Part shown: positions 33,946-42,809 of the stretch, in pieces
How positions within the stretch are numbered: position 1 is the first letter of the stretch
Layout of the letters: every line of letters begins with the position of its first letter
NCBI GenBank assembly: GCA_038202885.1
Contig: JBBREP010000002.1
Location: 62,001 to 126,000 of the forward strand
Reading direction: 5' to 3'
From: JBBREP01 sp038202885
Lineage (GTDB): Bacteria > Actinomycetota > Acidimicrobiia > IMCC26256 > PALSA-610
Length of the DNA: 64,000 nucleotides
The notes under the pieces: generated by a model
What the model was told of the DNA's origin: nothing
Databases searched by the model: none
Seen by the model: the letters and a program-made list of their open reading frames with translations, nothing else
Translations under genes and position numbers: made by a program

Positions 33946-34875
33946 ATGAGTTCTGTACACCCACCGCCGATCCGCATCGGCCTGGCTGGCGCCGGACCAT
34001 GGGCGCGTCTCGTGCACGGCCCGCTGTTCGCGGCTGGACCACAGACGGCGCTCGCGGGCGTGTGGTCGCGCACGCCGACGAGCGCAGCGGCGTTGGCCGA
34101 CACGCTCGGCACCACCGCGGTGGCGACGTACGACGCGTTACTCGAGCAATGCGATGCCGTGGTGCTGTGCGTACCGCCCTCGGCCCAGCCCGAGCTCGCG
34201 ATCGCGGCCGCACAACGGGGTCGGCCGATGCTCCTCGAAAAACCAATCGCACTCGACGCGCACGCGGGCGCGCCGGCCGTCGACGCCATCGAGGCATCCG
34301 GCGTCGCCAACCTCGCCATGCTCACCAACCGATTCTCCGAACCCGTCCGCGAATTCCTCGCCGCGGCGCGTGACTTCGACGTCGTCGGCGCTCGCGCCTG
34401 TTTCTTGTCCAGCGCGTTCCTCGGCGGTCCGTTCGCCACCAGCGAATGGCGCCACGAATATGGAGCGTTGCTCGACGTCGGGCCGCACATCTTCGATCTG
34501 GTCGAGGCCGCAGTAGGCCCGGTCGCTGCGGTACTCGCGCGGCGGTCGTCGGGCGACTTCGTCACGGTGCAGTTTCACCACGAGCGCGGCGTGTCGAGCA
34601 GCATCGACATCTGCTGTTCGACCGCTGGTGAGAGCCGCACCGAAGTCGAACTCTTCGGGCGCCAGCATCGTCTCGCCCTTGACGCTCGCCGCGGTGATCC
34701 GGAGTTGACGATGGCGACCGTCCGCGCCGAATTCGCCGCAATTGCACGCACGGGCGGCGTCCACGAGGCGTCGGCACGCCGTCTGCTCGACGTGCACACC
34801 CTCATCGATGCCGCATATCGGTCGCTCGCGACCGGTCGCCCGGAGCAACCGGCGCCGATGGCCGGGCGGCAGTAG
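33946..34875 (+). CDS. Gfo/Idh/MocA family oxidoreductase
   Basis: 309-residue NAD(P)-dependent oxidoreductase. The Rossmann loop is IGLAGAGPWARL, the family EKP motif reads LLEKPIALD near residue 97, and a His in the EYGALLDVGPHIFDLVE helix is the likely proton donor. The C-terminal half is the usual alpha/beta substrate domain. The substrate (sugar, inositol or other polyol) cannot be told. It sits 10 bp after the M14 peptidase and 12 bp before the S9 peptidase, so the three may share a transcript. Confidence 0.85.
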   Translation: MSSVHPPPIRIGLAGAGPWARLVHGPLFAAGPQTALAGVWSRTPTSAAALADTLGTTAVATYDALLEQCDAVVLCVPPSAQPELAIAAAQRGRPMLLEKPIALDAHAGAPAVDAIEASGVANLAMLTNRFSEPVREFLAAARDFDVVGARACFLSSAFLGGPFATSEWRHEYGALLDVGPHIFDLVEAAVGPVAAVLARRSSGDFVTVQFHHERGVSSSIDICCSTAGESRTEVELFGRQHRLALDARRGDPELTMATVRAEFAAIARTGGVHEASARRLLDVHTLIDAAYRSLATGRPEQPAPMAGRQ

Positions 34876-34878
34876 GGT
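34873..34878 (+). promoter_or_regulatory. -10 box TAGGGT for the S9 peptidase gene
   Basis: TAGGGT lies 9 nt before GTG 34888. It overlaps the stop codon of the gene before it. Confidence 0.4.
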
Positions 34879-34887
34879 GACCGCCGC

Positions 34888-36882
34888 GTGAGGGGCATGC
34901 GACCAGACCATATCGGTGCACTGATTTCGATCGGCGACCCGCGGGTGGCACCCGGCGGCGATCGGATCGTCTACACCGAACAGCAGATCGAAGCCGACCA
35001 GAACCGGTATGTCACGGCGGTGTGGCTCACCGACCTGGCCGGGTCTCGGCGGTCGCTCGCGTCCGACAACGTCGACGCGTCGATGGCGCGCTGGTCGCCC
35101 GACGGCACGCGTATCGCGTTCGTGCAACACGAGCGCACCGACGACGCACCCACGACGATCGAACTGCACGACATCGCGGCCGGTACCTCGGTCACCGTCT
35201 GCACACCGCGCGAAGCGCCTGCCGAACTCGAATGGGCGCCGGACGGCACCCGGCTTGCCTTCGTGGCGCGCGACCCCGACCCCGCCTACTACCCGGCGCC
35301 CGGCGAGACCCGCAAGGCCAAGGACACACCGGCGCGCAACATCACGCACTTCTTCAGCCGGGAGGACGGCGAAGACTTCACCTTCGACCGACCCACCCGC
35401 GTCTTCGTCGTCGCTGCGGCCGAAGGCGCCGAGCCCGTCGTGATCAGCGATGGTGTCGGGACGAACGCGATGGCCTGGTCACCGGACAGCGCGTCGATCG
35501 CGTTCTGCGCGGCGCGCCATGACAATTGGGATCTCGATCTCGCCACCGACGTATGGGTCGTGAGCGCCGACGGTGGACCGCCGCGCCAGCTCACCGAGAC
35601 GCGTCATTCCTACACGCGGCTCGCGTGGTCACCCGACGGCAGCCAGATCGCGACAGTGTGGGACCCGAGCCCGTTCGACGGTCCGCGCCATGGTCGCGTC
35701 GCGGTTCTCGACGCGAGTAGCGGTGCACGTCGGACACTCACCGAAGCGCTCGATCGCAACTGCGCGGTGTTTCCCGCGGTGCGCTCGCCGGTGTGGGACG
35801 GCACCGAGCACCTCCTGTTTACCTATGAGGACGAGGGTCGCGTCACGCTGGCGCGCGTGGCGGTTGGTGCCACAGAACAGGCCGGGGACATCACACCGAT
35901 CGTCGACGGCGACCGTTGCGTCACCGGTTTCGATCAGTGCGACGGCACGCTTGCGGTCGTGATCGCGACACCGTCATCCCTGCCCGAGCTGCACGTCCGC
36001 ACCACCGCAACAGGCCCGGAGCTGCGATGCCTCACCGACGCCACTGCGCGTTTCCGTGCCGCAACCGGCAGCGAGCCGGCGTTGTCGATGCGTTTCACCG
36101 CTCGAAGCAGTGACGGCGCCGAGGTCGAGTGCTGGGCGTTCCAACCTGAGGGCGATGGTCCGTTCCCGACCCTGCTCAACATCCACGGCGGCCCGTTCAC
36201 GCAGTACGGCTACAAGTTCTTCGACGAATTCCAACTGCAGGTCGGCGCGGGATTCGCCGTCGTGTGCTGCAACCCGAGAGGCTCGTCGGGTTACAGCGAG
36301 GCCTGGGGGCGCGCGGTGCGGTGGCCCGAATGTGCCAGCGATCCTGGCACCGGTTGGGGCGGTATCGACTACGACGACGTGTTGGCGTGCGTCGACACAG
36401 CCATGGCCACGTTCGACTGGATCGACGGCGATCGGCTCGGCACGCTCGGTGGGAGCTACGGCGGCTACCTCACGTCGTGGATCATCGGGCATACCCAACG
36501 ATTCAAGGCCGCGTGCTCGGAGCGTTCGGTGAACAACCTCGTCACCGAGGAACACAACTCCGACATCGCCACGGTGTTCCGTGATTACGTCGGCGTGTCG
36601 ATCGTCGACGATCCGGCCCCGTACGTGCGCGCTTCTCCCGTGACGTACGTGCGCGAGATGCACACGCCGTTGTTGATCCTGCACAGCGAACAAGATCTTC
36701 GCTGCCCGATCAACCAAGCCGAGGAGCTGTTCGTCGCCCTGCGCCTGCTGGGTCGGACCCCCGAGTTCTGGCGGTTTCCCGGCGAGAGTCACGAATTGTC
36801 ACGCAGCGGCGCACCGAAGCACCGGGTGCAGCGCACAGAGATCATCCTCGACTTCTTCGGACGTCATCTCCAGCAGCGCTGA
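34888..36882 (+). CDS. S9 family prolyl oligopeptidase-type peptidase
   Basis: 664-residue serine peptidase. The N-terminal two thirds are a beta-propeller with TolB-like blades (ARWSPDGTRIAFV, LEWAPDGTRLAFV, LAWSPDGSQIATV). The C-terminal alpha/beta hydrolase domain has NIHGGPFTQYGY as oxyanion loop, Ser523 in GGSYGGYLTSW, Asp603 in HSEQDLRCP and His635 in ESHELSR. It resembles acylaminoacyl peptidases and probably cuts short peptides in the cytoplasm. GTG 34888 is assumed; ATG 34897 is the alternative. Confidence 0.9.
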   Translation: MRGMRPDHIGALISIGDPRVAPGGDRIVYTEQQIEADQNRYVTAVWLTDLAGSRRSLASDNVDASMARWSPDGTRIAFVQHERTDDAPTTIELHDIAAGTSVTVCTPREAPAELEWAPDGTRLAFVARDPDPAYYPAPGETRKAKDTPARNITHFFSREDGEDFTFDRPTRVFVVAAAEGAEPVVISDGVGTNAMAWSPDSASIAFCAARHDNWDLDLATDVWVVSADGGPPRQLTETRHSYTRLAWSPDGSQIATVWDPSPFDGPRHGRVAVLDASSGARRTLTEALDRNCAVFPAVRSPVWDGTEHLLFTYEDEGRVTLARVAVGATEQAGDITPIVDGDRCVTGFDQCDGTLAVVIATPSSLPELHVRTTATGPELRCLTDATARFRAATGSEPALSMRFTARSSDGAEVECWAFQPEGDGPFPTLLNIHGGPFTQYGYKFFDEFQLQVGAGFAVVCCNPRGSSGYSEAWGRAVRWPECASDPGTGWGGIDYDDVLACVDTAMATFDWIDGDRLGTLGGSYGGYLTSWIIGHTQRFKAACSERSVNNLVTEEHNSDIATVFRDYVGVSIVDDPAPYVRASPVTYVREMHTPLLILHSEQDLRCPINQAEELFVALRLLGRTPEFWRFPGESHELSRSGAPKHRVQRTEIILDFFGRHLQQR

Positions 36883-36962
36883 CGCGCGCGTCGGGTCGCC
36901 GTGGCTGGCATCCCAGGACGCGCCCGCGCGCAATCGCCCGGTGGCCTCGCGTAGCGCGCCGC

Positions 36963-36968
36963 TACCCT
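36963..36968 (+). promoter_or_regulatory. -10 box TACCCT for ilvD
   Basis: TACCCT ends 7 nt before ATG 36976, with no ribosome site, so ilvD is probably leaderless and separate from the S9 gene. Confidence 0.5.
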
Positions 36969-36975
36969 GGCGACC

Positions 36976-38688
36976 ATGACGACGCCACACACCGAACCGC
37001 CGGCCGGACCGCGAGCCGACAACAAGATCCGCAGCCACGAAGTCACCGACGGCAACGAGCGGGCGCCGGCGCGGGCGATGCTGCGTGCGGTCGGCATGAC
37101 CGACGCCGACTTCGGCAAGGCGCAGGTGGGCGTGGCGTCGAGCTGGAACGAAGTCACGCCGTGCAACATGCCCCTCGACCGACTCGCCAAGCGGGCGAAG
37201 GTCGGCGTGCGCGACGCCGGTGGGTTTCCACTCGAATTCGTGACGATCGCCGTGAGCGACGGCATCTCGATGGGCCACGAGGGCATGCGCGGTTCGCTCG
37301 TCAGCCGCGAAATCATCGCTGACTCGGTGGAGTGCGTGATGCACGCCGAGCGGTTCGACGCGCTCGTGACGTTCGCGGGTTGCGACAAGAGCCTCCCCGG
37401 CATGCTGATGGCCGCGGCGCGCATCAACCTGCCGAGCGTGTTCCTCTACGGCGGCTCGATCTTGCCCGGTCACCACAACGGCGTCGCGCTCGACATCGTG
37501 AGCGTGTTTGAGGCCGTTGGCGCGTGCGCCGCGGGCACCCTGAGCGTGAACGAACTCGGCGAGATCGAAAAGCGCGCGTGTCCCACCGAGGGATCGTGTG
37601 CCGGGATGTTCACCGCGAACACGATGGCGTCGGTGGCCGAAGCCATCGGGATGAGCCTGCCCGGGTCGTCATGCCCGCCTGCCGTCGACCGGCGCCGCGA
37701 TGATTTCGCCTACGAATCGGGCCGCGCCGTGATGCGGCTCCTCGAACTCGACCTGCGTGCTCGCCAGATCATGACGAAGGAGGCGTTCGAGAACGCCATC
37801 GCCGTCGTCATGGCGCTCGGCGGTTCGACGAATGCGGTGTTGCACCTTCTCGCCATCGCCAACGAAGCGCGCGTCGAACTCGAACTCGACGACTTCAACC
37901 GCATCGGTGCTCGCGTCGCGCACGTCGCCGACATGAAGCCCCACGGCAAGTACCACATGACCGACCTCGATCGCGTCGGCGGCGTCGCGGTCGTGATGCA
38001 GATGCTCCTCGACGAGGGGATCCTGCACGGCGACTGCCTCACGGTCACTGGGGCCACGGTTGCCGAGAACCTGGCTGCGTTGCACCCACCCGCACCCGAC
38101 GGCGACGTGGTGCATCCCTTCTCCGCGCCCATCCACGCCCAAGGCGGGATCGCGATTCTGCGTGGTTCGCTTGCACCCCAAGGTGCGGTCGTGAAGGTTG
38201 CCGGCATCGACGACCTGTACTTCGACGGCCGCGCCCGAGTGTTCGACGGCGAGGCCGCAGCCATGGAGGCGATTCTCGCCGAATCGATCGAGCCCGGCGA
38301 TGTGCTCGTGATCCGTTATGAAGGCCCCAAGGGCGGCCCTGGCATGCGCGAGATGCTCGCAGTCACGGGCGCGCTGAAGGGTGTCGGCCGCGGTGCCGAC
38401 ACAGCGCTCATCACCGACGGTCGCTTCTCGGGAGGGACACACGGCTTTTGCGTCGGGCACGTCGCTCCCGAAGCCGTCGATGGTGGCCCGATCGCGTTCG
38501 TCGCCGACGGCGACCGCATCGTGATCGACGCCGCGGCGCACACGATCGACGTCGAGATCGACGAGGCCGAACTCGCCCGGCGGCGAGCCGACTGGAAGCT
38601 GCCCGAGCCGCGCTACACGAGCGGCTTCCTCGCCAAGTACGCACGGCTTGCCCAGGGCGCGGAAACCGGCGCCATCACGAATATCTGA
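36976..38688 (+). CDS. ilvD: Dihydroxy-acid dehydratase IlvD
   Basis: 570-residue Fe-S dehydratase that makes the 2-oxo acid precursors of Val and Ile. Iron-sulfur and Mg residues are visible: Cys63 in NEVTPCNMPLD, the FAGCDKSLPGM loop, and PTEGSCAGMFTANTM. The presence of the first Cys fits a [2Fe-2S] enzyme. The end SGFLAKYARL is typical. It stands alone with its own -10 box, some 7 kb from ilvBN and on the opposite strand. Its stop is followed directly by repeat motif B. Confidence 0.95.
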   Translation: MTTPHTEPPAGPRADNKIRSHEVTDGNERAPARAMLRAVGMTDADFGKAQVGVASSWNEVTPCNMPLDRLAKRAKVGVRDAGGFPLEFVTIAVSDGISMGHEGMRGSLVSREIIADSVECVMHAERFDALVTFAGCDKSLPGMLMAAARINLPSVFLYGGSILPGHHNGVALDIVSVFEAVGACAAGTLSVNELGEIEKRACPTEGSCAGMFTANTMASVAEAIGMSLPGSSCPPAVDRRRDDFAYESGRAVMRLLELDLRARQIMTKEAFENAIAVVMALGGSTNAVLHLLAIANEARVELELDDFNRIGARVAHVADMKPHGKYHMTDLDRVGGVAVVMQMLLDEGILHGDCLTVTGATVAENLAALHPPAPDGDVVHPFSAPIHAQGGIAILRGSLAPQGAVVKVAGIDDLYFDGRARVFDGEAAAMEAILAESIEPGDVLVIRYEGPKGGPGMREMLAVTGALKGVGRGADTALITDGRFSGGTHGFCVGHVAPEAVDGGPIAFVADGDRIVIDAAAHTIDVEIDEAELARRRADWKLPEPRYTSGFLAKYARLAQGAETGAITNI

Positions 38689-38690
38689 AT

Positions 38691-38722
38691 ATTGCGCCTA
38701 CTTCGTCCGGCGCGGGCGAGCG
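38691..38722 (+). repeat. GCGCC/GGCGC hairpin motif, copy B
   Basis: Starting 2 bp after the ilvD stop, ATTGCGCC, a 10-nt spacer and GGCGCGGGCGAGCG match copy C at 63648-63680 over more than 20 bases and copy A less closely. Confidence 0.65.
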
Positions 38723-38807
38723 TCTCGCCACCCGGGTCGCTCGTCCCTCGCTCCCGGGCTGACTTCGCCGCCGCACCAGTGCAACGATCCATCCGGCGCA
38801 CGGCGAC

Positions 38808-39662
38808 TTAGCGGTCGACGAGGTCGCCCGCCGCGGCCCAGGAGGCTTCGATCTCGTCGAGGCGGCCGGTGGCGCTGCGCCGTAGTCGCACCGCGATCGC
38901 GGCACCGAGGGCGTGCACCAGCGCCATCGCACCCGCGGACGAATCGAACGGGCCGACCCCACGCGCCTCGAGCGTGAACACGAAACGCGCGTGCTCGGCC
39001 AGCGGCGACAGTCGGCTGTCGGTGAGCGCAATCACGAGCGCACCGCGTTCGTCGGCGCGCGCAACGACATCCAGAATCCAGCGCTCGTAGCGCCGCAGGT
39101 CGGTGACCACCAACACGTCGCCGACTTCGAGGTCGACGAGCCGGCGCGATACGCGGGGGCCGGCACCTTCGATGAGCTGCACACCATCACGCAACAAGTC
39201 GAGCTGCTGGGCGAGCAATTGCCCGGGCGCGCCGCTCAACTCGCTCGCGAGCACGAACACGCGGTGACGACGGTCGGCGATCAGCTCCACCGTCTCGGTG
39301 AAATCCTTGGCGTCGATGGACTCCATCGTGCGGCGCACGTTTTCGAGATCGGCCTGCATCGCCTGGCCGAGCACATCGCCCGAGCGCCGCTCGCGGATGC
39401 GCTGGGTCGCGGGCCGGAGCTGATCGGCAATCTCCTCCTGCACCGCAGCCTGGAGCTCCACGAAGCCGGCGAAACCGAGCTTCGCCGCGAAGCGCAACAC
39501 GGTGGGGCCACTCGTTCCGGACCGGTCAGCGAGTTGGGCGACGGTGCCGAACGCGACGATCTTGGGGTCGTCGGCGACCGCCTGGCCGACCCGGCGCTCC
39601 GACGTCGTGAGGCGCACCGCAGCATCGCCAATGAGCTCGAGTACCGACCGCTCCACGACCAC
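38808..39662 (-). CDS. MurR/RpiR family transcriptional regulator
   Basis: 284-residue regulator with an N-terminal RpiR helix-turn-helix (LTTSERRVGQAVADDP, then QLADRSGTSGPTVLRFAAKLGFAGFVELQ) and a C-terminal SIS domain (about 120-265) that usually binds a phosphosugar or other small ligand. It is divergent from the catabolic operon that starts at 39787 and a perfect palindrome lies between, so it probably controls both. GTG 39662 is preferred because a TAACGT box sits 7 nt upstream; GTG 39671 would overlap that box. Confidence 0.87.
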   Translation of the reverse strand: MVVERSVLELIGDAAVRLTTSERRVGQAVADDPKIVAFGTVAQLADRSGTSGPTVLRFAAKLGFAGFVELQAAVQEEIADQLRPATQRIRERRSGDVLGQAMQADLENVRRTMESIDAKDFTETVELIADRRHRVFVLASELSGAPGQLLAQQLDLLRDGVQLIEGAGPRVSRRLVDLEVGDVLVVTDLRRYERWILDVVARADERGALVIALTDSRLSPLAEHARFVFTLEARGVGPFDSSAGAMALVHALGAAIAVRLRRSATGRLDEIEASWAAAGDLVDR

Positions 39663-39669
39663 GGAATAC

Positions 39670-39675
39670 ACGTTA
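39670..39675 (-). promoter_or_regulatory. -10 box TAACGT for the RpiR gene
   Basis: TAACGT ends 7 nt before GTG 39662 on the minus strand and overlaps the plus-strand TACACT box. Confidence 0.5.
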
Positions 39676-39679
39676 CACT
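39674..39679 (+). promoter_or_regulatory. -10 box TACACT for the catabolic operon
   Basis: TACACT is followed by a leader of about 100 nt and the AGAGGA site of the ALDH gene. Three of its bases lie in the palindrome, so a bound repressor would block it. Confidence 0.45.
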
Positions 39680-39691
39680 GTTCTGAACAGT
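39677..39691. promoter_or_regulatory. Perfect 15-bp palindrome, likely RpiR operator
   Basis: ACTGTTC-T-GAACAGT lies between the divergent -10 boxes and the operon. A further GAACAG half-site follows at 39694-39699. RpiR regulators commonly bind such sites next to their own gene. Confidence 0.65.
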
Positions 39692-39786
39692 CGGAACAGA
39701 TGGTTCATCCACCCGTCACCGCTCGCCGTGCCTGCGCAGCCCTCGACGGGCGACGTGGACGTTCCGATCTCTCCCAGAGGACTTCC

Positions 39787-41235
39787 GTGACCGACACCCT
39801 TCAGAGCACGAACCCGGCCCGACCCGGCGAGGTCGTCGCAACCTTCCCGATCGACGACGCCACATCAGTCGACGCGGCCGTTGCGCGAGCCGCCGACGCG
39901 CAGCGCGCGTGGGCCCGCGTTCCGATACCAGCGCGCGCCGAAGTGATCACCGAGATCGGGCGCGTGCTCACGCAGCGCAAGGCTGAGCTTGCCGCGCTGG
40001 TGTCGCGCGAGGCCGGCAAGATCCTCGTTGAGGCGGGCGGCGACGTGCAGGAAGCCATCGACATGGCTGGCTTCGTGGCGGGTCAGGGTCGCAATTCGTG
40101 GGGCACGGTGCACCCATGCGAAATGCCGAACAAACTCGGCTTCACCATGCGCCACCCGATCGGCGTGGCCGGGATGATCACACCGTGGAACTTCCCGGTA
40201 GCGATCCCCTCCTGGAAGATCTTCCCCGCGTTGCTCGCAGGTAACGGTGTGGTGATCAAGCCGTCGGAGCTCGCACCCGCGTGCTGCGACGCGTTCGTTC
40301 GGGCCTGTGGGGATGCGGGCGTCCCCACAGGCCTGATCAATGTCGTCCACGGCTACGGCGACGTTGGCGCGGCGCTCACCGTCCACCCAGGGGTCCGGGC
40401 GGTGTCGTTCACCGGTTCGGTGGCCACCGGCCGCAAGGTCGCGGCGGCAGCGATGGAGGTTGGGCCCAAGCTTGTGTCGCTCGAACTCGGCGGCAAGAAC
40501 GCCATGATCGTGATGGACGACGCCGACATCGAACTCGTGGTCGACGGCGCGCTCTTTGGCGCGTTCGGCACATCGGGCCAGCGATGCACGTCGACCTCGC
40601 GCCTCGTCGTACACCGCGCGGTCGCCGACGAACTCGTCGGCGCGCTCGCGCAACGAGCCGAACAACTTGTGTTGGGCGATCCGCTAGAGGCGGGCACCGA
40701 CGTCGGGCCAGTGATCACCGCCGACGCGCTGGCGCGCATCGCGTCGATGGTGGACCGCGCCGTGGGTGAAGGCAACGAGGTCGTCACCGGCGGTGCGCCC
40801 GTCACCGTCGACGGTTGCGACGGTGGCGCGTACTTCGCACCGACGATCTTGCGCGGCGCGACGCGCTCGTCGTTCATCACCCGCAACGAGGTCTTCGGTC
40901 CGGTGCTCGCAGTCGTCGAGATCGACTCACTCGAAGACGCCATCGACACCGTGAACGACTGTGAATACGGGCTGTCTTCGTCGATCTACACACGCGACGT
41001 CAACGCCGCGATGCGTGCCGTGCACGAACTCAACACTGGGATCGTCTACGTGAACGCGCCGACGATCGGCGCCGAGATCCACCTCCCGTTCGGCGGTACG
41101 AAGCACACCGGCAACGGGTATCGCGAGGCCGGCACGCGCGGGTTGGAACAGTTCTCGGAGACGAAGTCGGTGTACATCGATTTCTCTGGCCGTCTCCAGA
41201 AGGCCCAGATCGACAACCGCGACGCGATCGCATGA
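39787..41235 (+). CDS. Aldehyde dehydrogenase family protein
   Basis: 482-residue NAD(P)-dependent aldehyde dehydrogenase. Glu233 (LELGGKN) and the nucleophile Cys267 (GTSGQRCTSTS) have the usual 34-residue spacing, and TPWNFPVAIPSWKIFPAL and SFTGSVATGRKV are canonical. The pattern is close to semialdehyde dehydrogenases that act on dicarboxylic or amino acid-derived semialdehydes. GTG 39787 has AGAGGA upstream; an in-frame ATG at 39700 lacks a site. First gene of a four-gene operon, overlapping the next by ATGA. Confidence 0.88.
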   Translation: MTDTLQSTNPARPGEVVATFPIDDATSVDAAVARAADAQRAWARVPIPARAEVITEIGRVLTQRKAELAALVSREAGKILVEAGGDVQEAIDMAGFVAGQGRNSWGTVHPCEMPNKLGFTMRHPIGVAGMITPWNFPVAIPSWKIFPALLAGNGVVIKPSELAPACCDAFVRACGDAGVPTGLINVVHGYGDVGAALTVHPGVRAVSFTGSVATGRKVAAAAMEVGPKLVSLELGGKNAMIVMDDADIELVVDGALFGAFGTSGQRCTSTSRLVVHRAVADELVGALAQRAEQLVLGDPLEAGTDVGPVITADALARIASMVDRAVGEGNEVVTGGAPVTVDGCDGGAYFAPTILRGATRSSFITRNEVFGPVLAVVEIDSLEDAIDTVNDCEYGLSSSIYTRDVNAAMRAVHELNTGIVYVNAPTIGAEIHLPFGGTKHTGNGYREAGTRGLEQFSETKSVYIDFSGRLQKAQIDNRDAIA

Positions 41236-42797
41236 GTCAGCCGACGGGCGCCGAGGCCATCGCGGCCGCGCTGCGCGCCGCCGGAATCGACATCGCGTTC
41301 GGGCTGCCGGGCGTGCACAACATGGCGTTGTGGCCCGCGTTCGAGGCCGCGGGGATTCACATCGTGGGTGCGCGCCACGAACAAGGTTGCGCGTATGCGG
41401 CCGACGGTTACGCGCGCAGCACGGGCAAGATCGGCGTGGCGTTGGTCACCACTGGTCCGGGCGCAGCAAACACACTGGGCGCCGTCGGCGAGGCGTGGGC
41501 CAGCAAAAGCCCGGTGCTGGTGATCGCCACCGACATTCCGAGCACGCAACGGCGCGCCGGTACGTATCGCGGTGTGTTGCACGAATGCACCGACCAGGCC
41601 GCCATGTTCGGTCCGGTCACCAAGGTGCAGACACGCGATCTCGCTGAGGCCCTGATCGCGACGCGCCTCGGCGTGCGCGGGCCGGCGTATTTCGAAATAC
41701 CGACTGACCTGCTCCGCGGCCCAGCAGTGCATGTGCCGGCGCCGAGCGTTGCTGTGACGGCGCACGGGGCGTCTTCGCTGCGCACCGGACTCGGCGCTCG
41801 GCCGCTCATCTGGGTCGGCGGCGGCGCACGGTTCGCCGGCGGAGCCATCGACGAAGTGGCACGCCGACTCGGAGCACCCGTCGTCACTACATATTCAGCG
41901 CGCGGCGTGCTCGCCGCCGGACACCCGCATTTGGTGCCGGCGCCGGCCCACGAGCCCCAGGTGACCAAGCTCATCGAGCACGCGACGAGCACGGTCGTGA
42001 TCGGTTCCGACCTCGACGCCATGAACACGATGGCGTGGAAGCTGCCGCTCCCGGCCCCACGCGTCGCGATCAACCTCGACCACAACGACGCCATGAAGAA
42101 TTACGCGATGGACGAGGTGTTGGTCTTCGACGCCGTCACGCTCGCGGCTGCGTTCGCGCAGTACGCGAACCGGGCGCCCTGGTTCGGCGATCTTGGCGCG
42201 CTCGGCCGGGAGATCCGTAACGAACTGCGCGCCGACGCCAACACCACCGAGAGCATCGAGTTCCTCGAACGCACCGAGCACGCCCTGCACACTCACGGCG
42301 ACCCCATGGTGTTCGCCGACATGTGCATCGCCGGCTATTGGCTCGCCGGTCACATGGCAGTGCACCGCGAGCGCGGGCTGCACTACCCGATGGGTTGGGG
42401 CACGCTCGGTTGGGCCTTCCCGGCCAGCATCGGCGCGGCCGCGGCAGGTATCCCGAGCGTCGCGGTCGTCGGCGATGGCGGCATGCTCTTCGCCGTCGGC
42501 GAGTTGGCGACCGTGGCCCAGGAACAACTCCCGCTCACGGTCGTGGTCGTCGACGACGGCGGCTACGGCATGTTGCGTTACCCGCACGACACGCTCCCCG
42601 GCTGCGAACTGAGCGCGGTCGACTTCGTGCGAGTGGCCGAAGGTTTTGGGATCAGCGCCGAAACCGTCACGGGTGTGGGGGCCGAATACGAGGCCGCGCT
42701 CGGCCGGGCGGTGGCGAGCGGCTCCCCGCGACTGCTGCACGTGAAGGCGACCCTGTATCCACCGCGCACGACCAGCCCGCGCTGGCCGATCAAGTAG
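41232..42797 (+). CDS. Thiamine-diphosphate enzyme, acetolactate synthase-like, probable 2-oxo acid decarboxylase
   Basis: 521-residue ThDP enzyme. Glu50 in ARHEQGCAYAADGYARSTG activates the cofactor, and the metal motif runs from VVGDGGMLFAVGELA to VVVVDDGGYGMLRY, where Asp-Asp replaces the Asn-Asn of acetolactate synthases. It is not an ilvB copy: the regulatory subunit gene is absent and the N-terminus FGLPGVHNMALWPAF differs. Between two ALDH genes, decarboxylation of a 2-oxo acid to an aldehyde is the simplest role. 5-Guanidino-2-oxopentanoate decarboxylase of arginine catabolism is one known enzyme of this type. The substrate is not proven. Confidence 0.75.
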   Translation: MSQPTGAEAIAAALRAAGIDIAFGLPGVHNMALWPAFEAAGIHIVGARHEQGCAYAADGYARSTGKIGVALVTTGPGAANTLGAVGEAWASKSPVLVIATDIPSTQRRAGTYRGVLHECTDQAAMFGPVTKVQTRDLAEALIATRLGVRGPAYFEIPTDLLRGPAVHVPAPSVAVTAHGASSLRTGLGARPLIWVGGGARFAGGAIDEVARRLGAPVVTTYSARGVLAAGHPHLVPAPAHEPQVTKLIEHATSTVVIGSDLDAMNTMAWKLPLPAPRVAINLDHNDAMKNYAMDEVLVFDAVTLAAAFAQYANRAPWFGDLGALGREIRNELRADANTTESIEFLERTEHALHTHGDPMVFADMCIAGYWLAGHMAVHRERGLHYPMGWGTLGWAFPASIGAAAAGIPSVAVVGDGGMLFAVGELATVAQEQLPLTVVVVDDGGYGMLRYPHDTLPGCELSAVDFVRVAEGFGISAETVTGVGAEYEAALGRAVASGSPRLLHVKATLYPPRTTSPRWPIK

Positions 42798-42809
42798 GCG
42801 GGAGCAGCC

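Noticed and set aside
41232..42797. Second acetolactate synthase for branched-chain synthesis
   Set aside because: No small subunit gene, altered ThDP motif, and a catabolic operon context.
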